A stretch of DNA of 64,000 nt, taken from contig NZ_JANJUE010000078.1 in NCBI RefSeq assembly GCF_024710765.1, positions 40,589 through 104,588 on the forward strand, in the 5' to 3' direction. A model generated the notes under the pieces. The model saw nothing but the letters and a program-made list of their open reading frames with translations. It did no database searches and had not been told where the DNA came from. The first letter of the stretch is position 1. Each line of letters begins with the position of its first letter. A program made the position numbers and the translations under genes. Source of the DNA: Pseudoxanthomonas sp. (lineage in GTDB: Bacteria > Pseudomonadota > Gammaproteobacteria > Xanthomonadales > Xanthomonadaceae). Shown here piece by piece: positions 26,916 through 36,604 of this stretch.

Positions 26916-27341
26916 TCAGGCGACGCGGTTTCCGGCCGCGTCCACCACCGGTTCGCCGTCTTCCTTGCTGAAGGCGCCGCGCTGCGGCTGCGGCAGGATG
27001 TCCAGCACCGTCTCGGAAGGACGGCACAGCTTCACCGCTGCCGGCGTCACCACGATGGGACGATTGATCAGGATCGGATGGGCGAGCATCGCCTCGATCA
27101 GGGTGGCGTCGTCCACGCCCGGCTTGTCCAGTCCCAACTCGGCGTGGAGCGCTTCCTTTTCCCGGACGACTTCGCGCACCGGCACGCCCATGCGCGCGAT
27201 GAGCGCGGTGAGGGTGCCACGGTCCGGCGGTGTCTTCAGGTACTCGATCACCCGCGGCTCGATGCCGGCATTGCGGATCAGGCCCAGCACGTTGCGCGAA
27301 GTGCCGCAGGCGGGGTTGTGGTAAATCGTCACGTCGCTCAT
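26916..27341 (-). CDS. arsC: arsenate reductase (glutaredoxin-type) ArsC
   Basis: MSDVTIYHNPACGTSRNVLGLIRNAGIEPRVIEYLKTPP ... ILINRPIVVTPAAVKLCRPSETVLDIL. Confidence 0.94.
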   Translation of the reverse strand: MSDVTIYHNPACGTSRNVLGLIRNAGIEPRVIEYLKTPPDRGTLTALIARMGVPVREVVREKEALHAELGLDKPGVDDATLIEAMLAHPILINRPIVVTPAAVKLCRPSETVLDILPQPQRGAFSKEDGEPVVDAAGNRVA

Positions 27342-28507
27342 CAGTACCACTCCAGCAGGGAGATGCCCAGGCCGATGTAGGTGGCCTTGTGGTTGTAGTC
27401 GATCAGGCTTTCCCCGTAACCGTGGAAGGCCTGGATATGGCCGCGGAAGCTGCGATGGATCGGGAAGCCCCAGTCCAGCTGCAGCGCGCCGTGCGACTTG
27501 TCGCCGCTGCGCAGCGAATGGCGTGCCAGCACGGTGAACTCGTGGCCGCCCTTGCTGTAGGTGAGCATGGCGTCGCCGCGGCCGATGTAATCCTCGATGT
27601 CCGGATTGTCGTCGTCGTTGCCGTCCGGCACGCGCCACCAGGGCCGCAGCACCAGTGCCCAGTTCTCGCGGTCCAGGCCGACCGTGAAGATCACCCGGTT
27701 CCAGCTGCGCGAAAGCGGATCGCTGCGGCCGTTGGACTGGTGGTTGATGCCCACGCCGGCCATGCGGCCCTTCCAGCCGCCCAGGCTGTAGTTGTTGCGG
27801 AACACCAGCATCACTTCCGGTTCGTAGTTGGTCTCGCGGAAGGGGCGTGACTCCTCGCCGTTGTAGACCTGCCAGCGCGAGCTCTGGGTGTAGCCGCCCC
27901 ACAGATCGCCATTGTCGCCGAACAGGTTCTCGGCGAACTTGGTCTTGAAGCTCAGCTGGAACTTGGCCTCGGTGTTGTCCAGCGGCTGCGGCTCGGTGAC
28001 CGTGTTGCGCGGATTGGGCGAGTGCGGCATCTCGTTCTTGTCGCTGGTCCAGAACACCGGCATCAGGTAGAGCGGCTTGTAGCCGCGCAACTGGAACACG
28101 CCCAGCTTGGAGTCCTTGGCCAGTTCCCAGCGGCTGTCCAGCAGCGAGCCCTTGCCGGCGTTGGCCAGTGCTTCCTGCAGCATGGGGTCGTCGGTGCGGA
28201 ACCAGGCGCCGCGACGGCGGCGTTCGCTGCGTTCCTCGCCCTGTTCGGGTTCCTGGGCCTTGGCCGCCTGTTGCTGATCCAGGCTGGTGCGCGCCGCGCT
28301 GGCTTCGGCGTCGGCCGCCCGGGTATCCGAAGGACTGCGTCCGAACACGGCGTCGTAGCAGGCCAGGCGGGAGGCGTCGGTCTCGATGGCGCGGCAGGCT
28401 TCGGGCGTCACCACGTTGGGCTGTGGTTCCTGGGCGAGGGCGGGCGCGCTGGCCAGGGTCATGGCGATCAGGGACGGCAGCAGGTGCCGGACGGGTCGTG
28501 ATGTCAT
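27341..28507 (-). CDS. pldA: outer membrane phospholipase A with N-terminal extension
   Basis: INHQSNGRSDPLSRSWNRV OMPLA active site; barrel; N-terminal EACRAIETDASRLACYDAVF segment. Confidence 0.92.
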   Translation of the reverse strand: MTSRPVRHLLPSLIAMTLASAPALAQEPQPNVVTPEACRAIETDASRLACYDAVFGRSPSDTRAADAEASAARTSLDQQQAAKAQEPEQGEERSERRRRGAWFRTDDPMLQEALANAGKGSLLDSRWELAKDSKLGVFQLRGYKPLYLMPVFWTSDKNEMPHSPNPRNTVTEPQPLDNTEAKFQLSFKTKFAENLFGDNGDLWGGYTQSSRWQVYNGEESRPFRETNYEPEVMLVFRNNYSLGGWKGRMAGVGINHQSNGRSDPLSRSWNRVIFTVGLDRENWALVLRPWWRVPDGNDDDNPDIEDYIGRGDAMLTYSKGGHEFTVLARHSLRSGDKSHGALQLDWGFPIHRSFRGHIQAFHGYGESLIDYNHKATYIGLGISLLEWY

Positions 28508-28584
28508 CAGTTGCAACCGGAAGGGGGAAGAAGATGGCAGGGCGATTGTGCCCGACGCCGGGGTGAGGAGACCGGCAGGCGGAC

Positions 28585-29070
28585 TCAGAACACCCACGCG
28601 AACAGGAACAGGCCGAGCATCGCAAAGGCCAGCCCCAGTTTCAGCACCACGCCCAGCACGATGCCCAGCCAGGTGCCGAGGCCGACCTTGGTGGCGCGGC
28701 CAATCTCGCGGCCGTGCCACAACTCGCCCAGCAGTGCGCCCGCGAATGGTCCGGCAAACAGACCAATGGGCATGAAAAACAAGCCGGCGAAGGTGCCCAC
28801 CGCCGCGCCGAACAGCGCCTTGCCGCTGGCGCCCACGCGCTTGGCGCCGACCACCGTGGAGAAGAAATCCACCGCGACCGACAGGGCGGTCAGCAGGCCC
28901 AGCAGGACCAGCGGAATCCAGCCGATCTGCTGGAAATCGCCCGCCCAGGCGGCCAGCAGCATGCCCGCGAACACCAGCGGCAGGCCGGGCAGCGCCGGCA
29001 GGATGACCCCGGCCAGCCCTACCAGGATGAGCAGCACGGCCAGCACGTAATACAGGGTGGTCAGGTCCAA
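28585..29070 (-). CDS. DUF456 family membrane protein
   Basis: GLAGVILPALPGLPLVFAGMLLAAW, GFFMPIG/GPFAGALLGEL pattern; likely TTG start at 29070 after GGAG (ORF extends to 29109). Confidence 0.85.
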   Translation of the reverse strand: MDLTTLYYVLAVLLILVGLAGVILPALPGLPLVFAGMLLAAWAGDFQQIGWIPLVLLGLLTALSVAVDFFSTVVGAKRVGASGKALFGAAVGTFAGLFFMPIGLFAGPFAGALLGELWHGREIGRATKVGLGTWLGIVLGVVLKLGLAFAMLGLFLFAWVF

Positions 29071-29305
29071 ACGAAATTCTCCTTGTCGAATCAACGGGTT
29101 GGGCGCCATTTCGGGTGCCTGCGGACGGTTTGCATTTTCACAAATAGCGGGTTAGTGTGCGCTCGCTGTGTTTGCCAAGGTCACCGTGAATCGTGGCCTA
29201 GATGCGGTAGATCCATGATCCGCTACATCGTTGTACCTCGCTTCCTCCTTGCAACCAGCCGCCGAGAGGCGTTTCCACCACCCAAGAGTTCCAAGGAGCA
29301 AGTAG

Positions 29306-29515
29306 ATGTCCGACCGTGAAACCGGAACCGTGAAATGGTTCAACGATGCCAAGGGCTTCGGCTTTATCAGCCGTGAGAACGGTGAAGACGTGTTTGTGCA
29401 TTTCCGTGCCATCCAGACACAGGGCTTCAAGAGCCTGAAGGAAGGCCAGAAGGTCAGCTTCACCGTCGTGCAGGGCCAAAAGGGTCTGCAGGCGGACGCC
29501 GTGCAGCCGCTGTAA
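29306..29515 (+). CDS. cold shock protein (CspA family)
   Basis: 69 aa; [34 protein letters not shown] motifs. Confidence 0.98.
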   Translation: MSDRETGTVKWFNDAKGFGFISRENGEDVFVHFRAIQTQGFKSLKEGQKVSFTVVQGQKGLQADAVQPL

Positions 29516-29556
29516 GGTCTCGCCAGATTCGCGCCGGTTGGTCACGACCGGACACG

Positions 29557-29590
29557 AAGAAAAAGCCCGACTCAGGTCGGGCTTTTTCTT
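29557..29590. terminator. strong rho-independent (bidirectional) terminator
   Basis: aagaaaaagcccgac-tcag-gtcgggctttttctt, 15-bp perfect stem with A/T tails. Confidence 0.93.
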
Positions 29591-29628
29591 TGCGCGGCTG
29601 GAACGCGTCCCGCCGTATGAGGCGCTTG

Positions 29629-30108
29629 CTATCGCAGGACCACGCGGCCGTTCTGCACGCGCACGTAGGTGTTCTCGCGGATGCCGCCGAGATCGTGCTG
29701 GGTGAAAGTCAGGCGACGGCCGTCGTCCATGCGCACGGTGATGTTGTAGGAATCGCCGGTGGTGCGGTTCTGGATGGCGTTGCCGGCCATCGCGCCGGCT
29801 GCGGCACCGGCAACTGTGGAGATGTTCTTGTTGCCCTTGCTGCCGCCGGTGTGTTCGGAAATCTGGCGACCGGCGACCGCGCCGACGATGCCGCCCAGGA
29901 TCGCGCCAGTGGCGCCCGGCGCGGAGCGGCCGGAGGAAACGACGTCGATGCGTTCGACGATGCCGCAATCGGCGCAATAGTTGTTCGAGGGAGCCGGGCG
30001 ATAGCCGCCGCTGTTGTATCCGCCGCCGCCATAGCCGGGTGAACTGGTGGCACAGCCGGCCAGCGCCAGCGAAGCAACGGCACCGATGGCAAACATACGA
30101 AGATTCAT
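29629..30108 (-). CDS. glycine zipper 2TM domain lipoprotein
   Basis: Lipobox LALAGC; GATGAILGGIVGAVAGRQ glycine zipper; MNLRMFAIGAV start. Confidence 0.88.
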   Translation of the reverse strand: MNLRMFAIGAVASLALAGCATSSPGYGGGGYNSGGYRPAPSNNYCADCGIVERIDVVSSGRSAPGATGAILGGIVGAVAGRQISEHTGGSKGNKNISTVAGAAAGAMAGNAIQNRTTGDSYNITVRMDDGRRLTFTQHDLGGIRENTYVRVQNGRVVLR

Positions 30109-30270
30109 GGGTCCTCCTGGTTCACGTGGTCCGATCTTGGACGTATCGATCAGAACCGGGGTGGCGCGGGATGCGGCCCGGTCGCACGCATCCTCGCGCC
30201 GCCCGCGTGAACCCCATGACAACTGCACCGCTCCGGGCGGTCGTCACGGCGCCGCGGCGTCAGCGGCAAT

Positions 30271-30708
30271 TCAGCCGCGGAAATCCTGGTGGCACGCCTT
30301 GCAGCTTTCCTTGACCTGATCGGCAAGCGCCTTGGCCGCGGTGCAGTCGGTCGGCGGGGTCGCCAGGCTGGCGTCGAGCTTGGCGCGGAAATCGCTGGCA
30401 TGGGTCACGAAGCGCTGGTCCTCGGCGAGGCCGGGCAGGGCGAGTTCCAGATCGTTGGCCATCGTGCGCAGGGCACGCACATGCGGCACCGTATCCGTGG
30501 CCGCGCAACGGTTCTGCGCCACCTTGTCGCCCAGCAGGCCGGCATGCTTCTGCATGACGTGCATGACGCTGTCGGGGAACGGATCCTGGCGCGCCTGGAT
30601 CGCGCGCATCGCCATCACCGTGGCGACGGCACCAATCACCAGGCCGATCAGGAACAGGAACAGGTAGCGGGAAGCGTTGGACGACTTGGCGGTCGGCTGG
30701 CTGGCCAT
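30271..30708 (-). CDS. membrane-anchored cytochrome c'-like (class II) protein
   Basis: N-terminal TM; C-terminal ESCKACHQDFRG single CxxCH in class II position. Confidence 0.8.
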   Translation of the reverse strand: MASQPTAKSSNASRYLFLFLIGLVIGAVATVMAMRAIQARQDPFPDSVMHVMQKHAGLLGDKVAQNRCAATDTVPHVRALRTMANDLELALPGLAEDQRFVTHASDFRAKLDASLATPPTDCTAAKALADQVKESCKACHQDFRG

Positions 30709-30784
30709 GCGGCGGGCTCCTTTGGAAAAGTCCGTGCCATGGTACGACGCACGTCACACCCTGCGCCATGACTACAATTGCCGG

Positions 30785-31585
30785 ATGAAGAAAACCCTCA
30801 AGGATCGCTTCGCCGGCATCGACCGCCTGTACGGGCAGGGCAGCGTGAGCCGCTATGCCGGCCGGCGGGTGGCGGTGGTGGGCCTGGGCGGCGTGGGTTC
30901 GTGGGTGGTGGAGGCGCTGGCGCGGTCCGGTATCGGCCACGTGACCCTGATCGACGCCGACGACATCTGCGTGTCCAACACCAACCGCCAGTTGCCCGCG
31001 CTGGAGGGCCAGTACGGACGCAACAAGGCCGAGGCGATGGCCGAGCGCTGCCGGGCGATCAATCCGGACATCGAGGTCGAGGTGGTGCCGGCGTTCCTGA
31101 CCGGCGGCAACCTGGAGGAGCTGCTGGATCGCGGCTTCGACCTGGTGCTGGATGCCTGCGACAGTTTCCGCACCAAGGTCGAGATGATCGCCTGGTGCCG
31201 CCGCCGCAAACTGCCGATCATCGTTTCCGGCTCGGCGGGTGGGCGCACCGACCCCACCCAGATCCGGCTGCGCGATCTCTCCCGCACCGAGCATGACGCG
31301 CTGCTGGCGCTGGTCCGCAAGAAGCTGCGCGGCGAGTTCAATTTCCCGAAGAACCCGGATCGCTACTTTGGTGTCACCGCGGTCTATTCGCTGGAAAACG
31401 TCAAGTATCCGCAGGCCGACGGCAGCGTGTGCGGCCTGCGCCCGCAACTGGGCGCGGACGCGGCCCTGAAGCTGGACTGCGGCGTCGGCCTGGGCGCGGC
31501 GACGCACATCACCGGCGCGTTCGCCTTCGCGATGGTCGGCAAGGCGCTGGAATTGCTGCTCAAGGAAAGGAAGTCCGCCACCTGA
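30785..31585 (+). CDS. tcdA: tRNA threonylcarbamoyladenosine dehydratase
   Basis: DRFAGIDRLYGQ..., VAVVGLGGVGSWVVEALARSGIGHVTLIDADDICVSNTNRQ. Confidence 0.95.
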   Translation: MKKTLKDRFAGIDRLYGQGSVSRYAGRRVAVVGLGGVGSWVVEALARSGIGHVTLIDADDICVSNTNRQLPALEGQYGRNKAEAMAERCRAINPDIEVEVVPAFLTGGNLEELLDRGFDLVLDACDSFRTKVEMIAWCRRRKLPIIVSGSAGGRTDPTQIRLRDLSRTEHDALLALVRKKLRGEFNFPKNPDRYFGVTAVYSLENVKYPQADGSVCGLRPQLGADAALKLDCGVGLGAATHITGAFAFAMVGKALELLLKERKSAT

Positions 31586-31590
31586 CGCCG

Positions 31591-32358
31591 TCAGGCGGGC
31601 AAGGCGAACAGGCGCGTGGCGTTCTCGCGGGTGGCGATGGCGATCGCTTCTTCGCTTTCACCACGCAGCTGCGCGATGGTCCGGCAGATGACGGATACCC
31701 GCGCGGGCTCGTTGCGTTGGCCGCGGATCGCCGCATCCGGCTGATCCGGCGCGTCGGTCTCCAGCAGCAGATAATCCAGTGGCATCGCCGTGACCAGACC
31801 GCGCAACCGCTGCGCGCGTTCATAGGTCACCGGGCCGCCCAGGCCAATCAGGAAGCCCAGGTTCCACAACTGGCGCGCCTGCTCCGGGCTGCCGGAGAAA
31901 CTGTGCACGACGCCGCGCAGCCCGCCGGCCCGGCGGATGCTGGCGATGACCGCGTCCACCGCGCGCCGGGCATGCACGATGACCGGCAGATCGAAGTCGC
32001 GCGCCAGCGCCAGCTGCGCATCGAAATAGCGCTGCTGGGCAGCGGGTTCCAGTCCTTCGACGAAGTAATCCAGGCCGCATTCCCCGACCGCGACCGGGCG
32101 CTCCCGTTCCAGCCATTCACCCAATTGCGACAGATGTTCCTCGCGATGCCGCTCCAGGTACATCGGATGCAGGCCATAGGCCGGATGCAGGTCCGGTTGC
32201 TCCCGGCACAGCGCAGCCAGCGCGGGCCAGCCGTCGGCATCGACCGCGGGGATGACCTGGTGGACGACCCCGGCATCGCGCGCGCGACGGATCACCGCGT
32301 CGCGATCGCCGTCGAATTCCGCGGCATCCAGGTGGCAATGGCTGTCGATCAGTTGCAC
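31591..32358 (-). CDS. TatD family hydrolase
   Basis: LIDSHCHLDAAEFDGD, GECGLDYF, VIVHARRAVDAV, LLETDAPDQ. Confidence 0.94.
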   Translation of the reverse strand: MQLIDSHCHLDAAEFDGDRDAVIRRARDAGVVHQVIPAVDADGWPALAALCREQPDLHPAYGLHPMYLERHREEHLSQLGEWLERERPVAVGECGLDYFVEGLEPAAQQRYFDAQLALARDFDLPVIVHARRAVDAVIASIRRAGGLRGVVHSFSGSPEQARQLWNLGFLIGLGGPVTYERAQRLRGLVTAMPLDYLLLETDAPDQPDAAIRGQRNEPARVSVICRTIAQLRGESEEAIAIATRENATRLFALPA

Positions 32359-32359
32359 G

Positions 32360-32593
32360 TCAGCGCGACGGCCGGCCGGACTCCAGGGGCGGGGCGGGAT
32401 CCTTGCGACGCTTCCAGTTCGCCAGCAGCAGCGTACCCAGGCCGAACACCAGCTCGTCCAGGAACGGAATCGGATCGATGCCCGGCGGCAGCAGTACGCT
32501 CAGGACGAACAGGCCGGCGGTGATCTTGAACAGGGTCGGGTAACGCAGTTTCCGTGCCCATTCCAGCACGGGCAACAGCAGGGGATTGGCCAC
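32360..32593 (-). CDS. small conserved membrane protein (DUF6116-like)
   Basis: GTG start; ANPLLLPVLEWARKLRYPTLFKITAGLFVLSVLLPPGIDPIPFLDELVFGLGTLLLANW. Confidence 0.75.
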   Translation of the reverse strand: MANPLLLPVLEWARKLRYPTLFKITAGLFVLSVLLPPGIDPIPFLDELVFGLGTLLLANWKRRKDPAPPLESGRPSR

Positions 32594-32765
32594 GGCGCAG
32601 GTCTCCGGAGGGACGATGGGGCGACACGCTAGCACGTCGCGCAGGACTGCGCCGCCGTTCACGAAAAGTACGATTTCGTCTGCAAGAAACGGGGCTTGGT
32701 TCAGGTTCGTAGTGGTGGAATGATGCGGTAATGTGACTCGGGCGAGGCCCGCAATGGAGGCTGCG

Positions 32766-33587
32766 ATGAAGAACAACACCACCATGATTCTGGTCGCTGC
32801 CGGCGCGCTGCTGGTGGGCGGCGTGGCGACTGCCGCTTTCATGAAGGGCGGTGACAAGGCCGCGGGCACCCCGACGGCGGAGACGGCGCCGCTGACGGAT
32901 CCGGCGCTGGCCACGGATGACGCCGCGGCGACCGACAACGTGATCCCGGCCGACGCCCTGCAGTACGCGGACGTGCTCAACGTCAAGCCGGTGACCACCA
33001 GCGAGAAGCTGTATGCGACCGTGATCGGCACCGAGCCGGTGCGTGAAACCACCACCACCAGCACCCCGCACGAGGTGTGCGAGGACGTGGTCGTGCAGGA
33101 GCGCCTGCCCGAGCGTGACGGCAATACCGGCGGTACCGTGGCCGGCGCGGTCATCGGTGGCCTGCTCGGCAACCAGGTCGGCAAGGGCAGTGGCCGCAAG
33201 GCCGCGACCGTGGCCGGCGCGGTGGCCGGTGGCGTGATCGGCAACCAGGTGGACAAGCGCCACGTCGGTGGCCGGGTGGTCGAGCGCACCGAGCGCCAGT
33301 GCCACACCGAGACCGCCAGTTCCCAGTCCTCGCGGGTGACCGGCTACAACGTCACCTACCGCAATGCGGACGGCACCACCGGCACCATGCGGATGGACAG
33401 CAAGCCGGGTAGCCGCATCGCGATGGGCAACGGCGAAAAGGTCGTGGGTTACGACGTGACCTACCGCCTGGACGGCCAGGAGAACACCCTGCGCATGGAC
33501 CAGAAGCCGGAAAGCGATCGCCTGCCGGTGATCGACGGCAAGGTGGTCACCCAGACCGCTTCCGCGGCGACCCCCGCCAAGGGCTGA
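32766..33587 (+). CDS. glycine zipper 2TM domain-containing protein
   Basis: N-terminal TM, GGTVAGAVIGGLLGNQVGKGSGRKAATVAGAVAGGVIGNQVD. Confidence 0.88.
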   Translation: MKNNTTMILVAAGALLVGGVATAAFMKGGDKAAGTPTAETAPLTDPALATDDAAATDNVIPADALQYADVLNVKPVTTSEKLYATVIGTEPVRETTTTSTPHEVCEDVVVQERLPERDGNTGGTVAGAVIGGLLGNQVGKGSGRKAATVAGAVAGGVIGNQVDKRHVGGRVVERTERQCHTETASSQSSRVTGYNVTYRNADGTTGTMRMDSKPGSRIAMGNGEKVVGYDVTYRLDGQENTLRMDQKPESDRLPVIDGKVVTQTASAATPAKG

Positions 33588-33622
33588 GCCCGGTCCCCGA
33601 CGTTTCCACGCAACACCCCCCG

Positions 33623-33647
33623 AAAGGCCGGCGAAATGCCGGCCTTT
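33623..33647 (+). terminator. rho-independent terminator
   Basis: aaaggccggc-gaaat-gccggccttt followed by cctttac. Confidence 0.82.
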
Positions 33648-33726
33648 CCTTTACGACCTGAAGGCTTACCGCCCGGACGGAGCAGCCCATACAATGCGGG
33701 ATTGTCCGAACCGGCACGAATCCCGC

Positions 33727-34890
33727 ATGGCCCTGAACCCGTACGACCTGTTTGATGTCCGTTCCCTGCTGTCCGAAGAAGAGCGCGCGGTGCAGGACAC
33801 CGTGGCCCGCTTCACCGACGAGCGCGTGCGTCCCATCATCGGCGAGGCATTCGACCAGGGCAGGTTCCCCAAGGAACTGGTGCCCGAAATCGCCGATCTC
33901 GGCCTGCTCGGTTCCTCGCTGCCGGAAAAGTACGGCTGCGCCGGCCTGAACGGGGTCAGCTACGGTTTGATCTGCCAGGAACTGGAGCGTGGCGACAGCG
34001 GCATCCGCAGCTTCGTCAGCGTGCAGTCCTCGCTGTGCATGTACCCGATCTACGCCTACGGCAGCGAAGAGCAGCGCCAGCGCTGGCTGCCGGACATGGC
34101 CGCCGGCAAGGTGATCGGCTGCTTCGGCCTGACCGAACCGCACGGTGGTTCCGATCCGGCCAACATGAAGACCAACGCCCGCCGCGACGGCGACGATTGG
34201 GTGATCAACGGCTCCAAGATGTGGATCACCAACGGCAACCTGGCCGACATCGCCATCGTCTGGGCGCAGACCGACGAGGGCATCCAGGGTTTCGTACTGG
34301 AGAAGGGCATGCCGGGCTTCACCGCCCAGGAAATCAAGCACAAGATGAGCCTGCGCGCCTCGGTGACCAGCGCGCTGTTCTTCGACAACGTGCGCGTGCC
34401 CGATGCCAGCCGTCTGCCCAACGTGCAGGGCCTGAAGGGTCCGCTGGGCTGCCTGACCCAGGCGCGCTACGGCATCACCTGGGGCCCGATCGGCGCGGCC
34501 ATCGCCTGCCTGGACGAGGCGCTGAACTACTCCAAGGAACGCATCCTGTTCAACCGCCCGGTGGCGGCCACCCAGAGCGCGCAGATCAAGCTGGCCGAGA
34601 TGGCCCGCCGGATCACCCTGGCGCAATTGTTGTCGCTGCAGCTTGGCCGGCTCAAGGATGCCGGTACCCTGCAGCCGCAGCAGGTGTCGCTGGCCAAGTG
34701 GAACAACTGCCGCATGGCCATCGACATCGCGCGCGAATGCCGCGACCTGCTCGGCGGCGCCGGCATCACCACCGAGCACGCGGCGATCCGCCACGCGCTG
34801 AACCTGGAATCGGTCATCACCTACGAAGGCACGGAAACCGTGCACCAGTTGGTCATCGGCCGCGAACTGACCGGGATCAGCGCGTTCTGA
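33727..34890 (+). CDS. gcdH: acyl-CoA dehydrogenase, glutaryl-CoA dehydrogenase-like
   Basis: FGLTEPHGGSDPANMKT, SLRASVTSALFFDNVRVP, AAIRHALNLESVITYEGTETVHQLVIGRELTG. Confidence 0.92.
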   Translation: MALNPYDLFDVRSLLSEEERAVQDTVARFTDERVRPIIGEAFDQGRFPKELVPEIADLGLLGSSLPEKYGCAGLNGVSYGLICQELERGDSGIRSFVSVQSSLCMYPIYAYGSEEQRQRWLPDMAAGKVIGCFGLTEPHGGSDPANMKTNARRDGDDWVINGSKMWITNGNLADIAIVWAQTDEGIQGFVLEKGMPGFTAQEIKHKMSLRASVTSALFFDNVRVPDASRLPNVQGLKGPLGCLTQARYGITWGPIGAAIACLDEALNYSKERILFNRPVAATQSAQIKLAEMARRITLAQLLSLQLGRLKDAGTLQPQQVSLAKWNNCRMAIDIARECRDLLGGAGITTEHAAIRHALNLESVITYEGTETVHQLVIGRELTGISAF

Positions 34891-35001
34891 TCCGGACGTG
34901 ATCCAAACCCGCCGCCGGCGCGATGATCGCATCGGGGCAGGCGACGGTGCGGACGCGTGGTCCGTGCCGTCCGCCATCCGTCGTGACAAAGGTGCAGGCC
35001 C

Positions 35002-35553
35002 ATGAGCATCTTCGATCTGCAACTGGAAACCGAACGCCTGTGGTTGCGACCACAGCGCCGCGAGGACTACGAGCCGTGGGCGGCGTTCGTCGCCGACGAG
35101 GAGGCCACGCGCTACATCGGCGGGACGCAGGCGCGTTCGATGGCATACCGCAGCCTGGCGGCGATGGTCGGCTGCTGGCAGATGGAAGGGTTCGCGATGT
35201 TCTCGGTGATCGAGAAGGCCAGCGGTCGCTGGGTGGGGCGGGTGGGGCCCTGGTGCCCGCTGGGTTGGCCCGGCACCGAGATTGGCTGGAGCATCGCGCG
35301 CGAAGCGTGGGGTCGCGGTTATGCGCCGGAAGCGGCGCGCGCGGCGGCCGACTGGGCGTTCGCTGCGCTGGGCTGGGACGAGATCATCCATACGATCGAT
35401 CCGGACAACCGGAACTCGAAGACGGTCGCGGCCAAGCTCGGCTCGCGCTTTATGCGCATGGGCGAGCTGCCGGCGCCGCATGAGGGCAAGCCGGTCGAGA
35501 TCTGGGGACAGTCGCGCGAGCAATGGTTCGCTCAAGGAGGAAAAGTCGCATGA
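35002..35553 (+). CDS. GNAT family N-acetyltransferase (RimJ/RimL type)
   Basis: LETERLWLRPQRREDYEPW... GWSIAREAWGRGYAPEAARAAADWAF. Confidence 0.92.
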   Translation: MSIFDLQLETERLWLRPQRREDYEPWAAFVADEEATRYIGGTQARSMAYRSLAAMVGCWQMEGFAMFSVIEKASGRWVGRVGPWCPLGWPGTEIGWSIAREAWGRGYAPEAARAAADWAFAALGWDEIIHTIDPDNRNSKTVAAKLGSRFMRMGELPAPHEGKPVEIWGQSREQWFAQGGKVA

Positions 35554-36101
35554 GCCAAGGTATCGACGAACTGACGCTGGAAACCGAACGCCTGATCCTG
35601 CGTCCGCCGCGACGCGAGGATTTCGATGGTTTCGCCGAACTCCAGGCCGACGAGGAAGCCGCTCGCTTCATTGGTGGCGCGGTCACCCGTCCGGAAGCCT
35701 GGCGCCGGTTCCTCTGGCAGCCCGGGTCCTGGTGGCTGAGCGGCTTCGGCATGTTCGCCGTGATTGAACGTGCCAGCGGCGAGTGGCTGGGGCAGTTGGG
35801 ACCGTGGAAGCCGGAAGGCTGGCCGGGCAATGAAGTGGGGTGGGCATTCCGGCAGGCGGCGCAGGGCAAGGGCTATGCGCTGGAAGCGGCCCGGCCCGCC
35901 ATCGACTGGGCGTTCGACAACCTGGGCTGGACCGACGTCATCCACTGCATCGACGCGGAAAACCGGCCGTCGCAGAAGCTGGCCGAGCGCCTGGGGTCGC
36001 GCAAATTGCGCCAGACCCGGTTGCCGCCGCCGTTCGAGTCGATCGAACTGGATGTCTGGGGCCAGAGCCGCGACGCCTGGCGTGCGGGACGCGGCGGATG
36101 A
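35550..36101 (+). CDS. GNAT family N-acetyltransferase, paralog of upstream gene
   Basis: LETERLILRPPRREDFDGFAELQADEEAARFIGG; overlaps upstream stop by ATGA. Confidence 0.92.
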   Translation: MSQGIDELTLETERLILRPPRREDFDGFAELQADEEAARFIGGAVTRPEAWRRFLWQPGSWWLSGFGMFAVIERASGEWLGQLGPWKPEGWPGNEVGWAFRQAAQGKGYALEAARPAIDWAFDNLGWTDVIHCIDAENRPSQKLAERLGSRKLRQTRLPPPFESIELDVWGQSRDAWRAGRGG

Positions 36102-36604
36102 CGGCATCCGCGGTCATCGATGCGCGCCTGATGGCCACGCTGGCCGGCCTGATGCCAATCGCACGCGCGTGTTTCCGGGATCCCTGGTGGATCATCGGCA
36201 GCGCCGCGATGCAACTGGCGGGTGTCGAGGGGCCGGAGCCGAACGATGTCGACCTGCTGTGCAGCGCGCGGGATGCCGACGCCCTGGCCGAGGCGTGGGC
36301 GGCGCATCGCGACGATCACCATCGTCCCGCCGACGACGGCCGTTTCCGGTCCCGCTTCGCGCGTTTCGCGCATCTGCCGATGCCGCTGGAAGTGATGGGC
36401 GATCTGGAAGTCCGCGTGGCGGACGACTGGCAGCCCGTACGGGTGGCGTCGGAGTGGCGGGTGGAGGTGAACGGCCATGCGATCAGCGTGCCGGCGCTCT
36501 CCGAGCAGCAGCGCATCCTGACCCTGTTCGGCCGCGAGAAGGATCTGGCCAAGGCCGCGCGCATCGCCGGGTTCGTTGCCGCCCGGGGGCCGCATGTCCA
36601 CTGA
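36098..36604 (+). CDS. nucleotidyltransferase-like protein
   Basis: WWIIGSAAMQLAGVEGPEPNDVDLLCSARDADALAEAW; 4-nt overlap with GNAT. Confidence 0.7.
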   Translation: MTASAVIDARLMATLAGLMPIARACFRDPWWIIGSAAMQLAGVEGPEPNDVDLLCSARDADALAEAWAAHRDDHHRPADDGRFRSRFARFAHLPMPLEVMGDLEVRVADDWQPVRVASEWRVEVNGHAISVPALSEQQRILTLFGREKDLAKAARIAGFVAARGPHVH

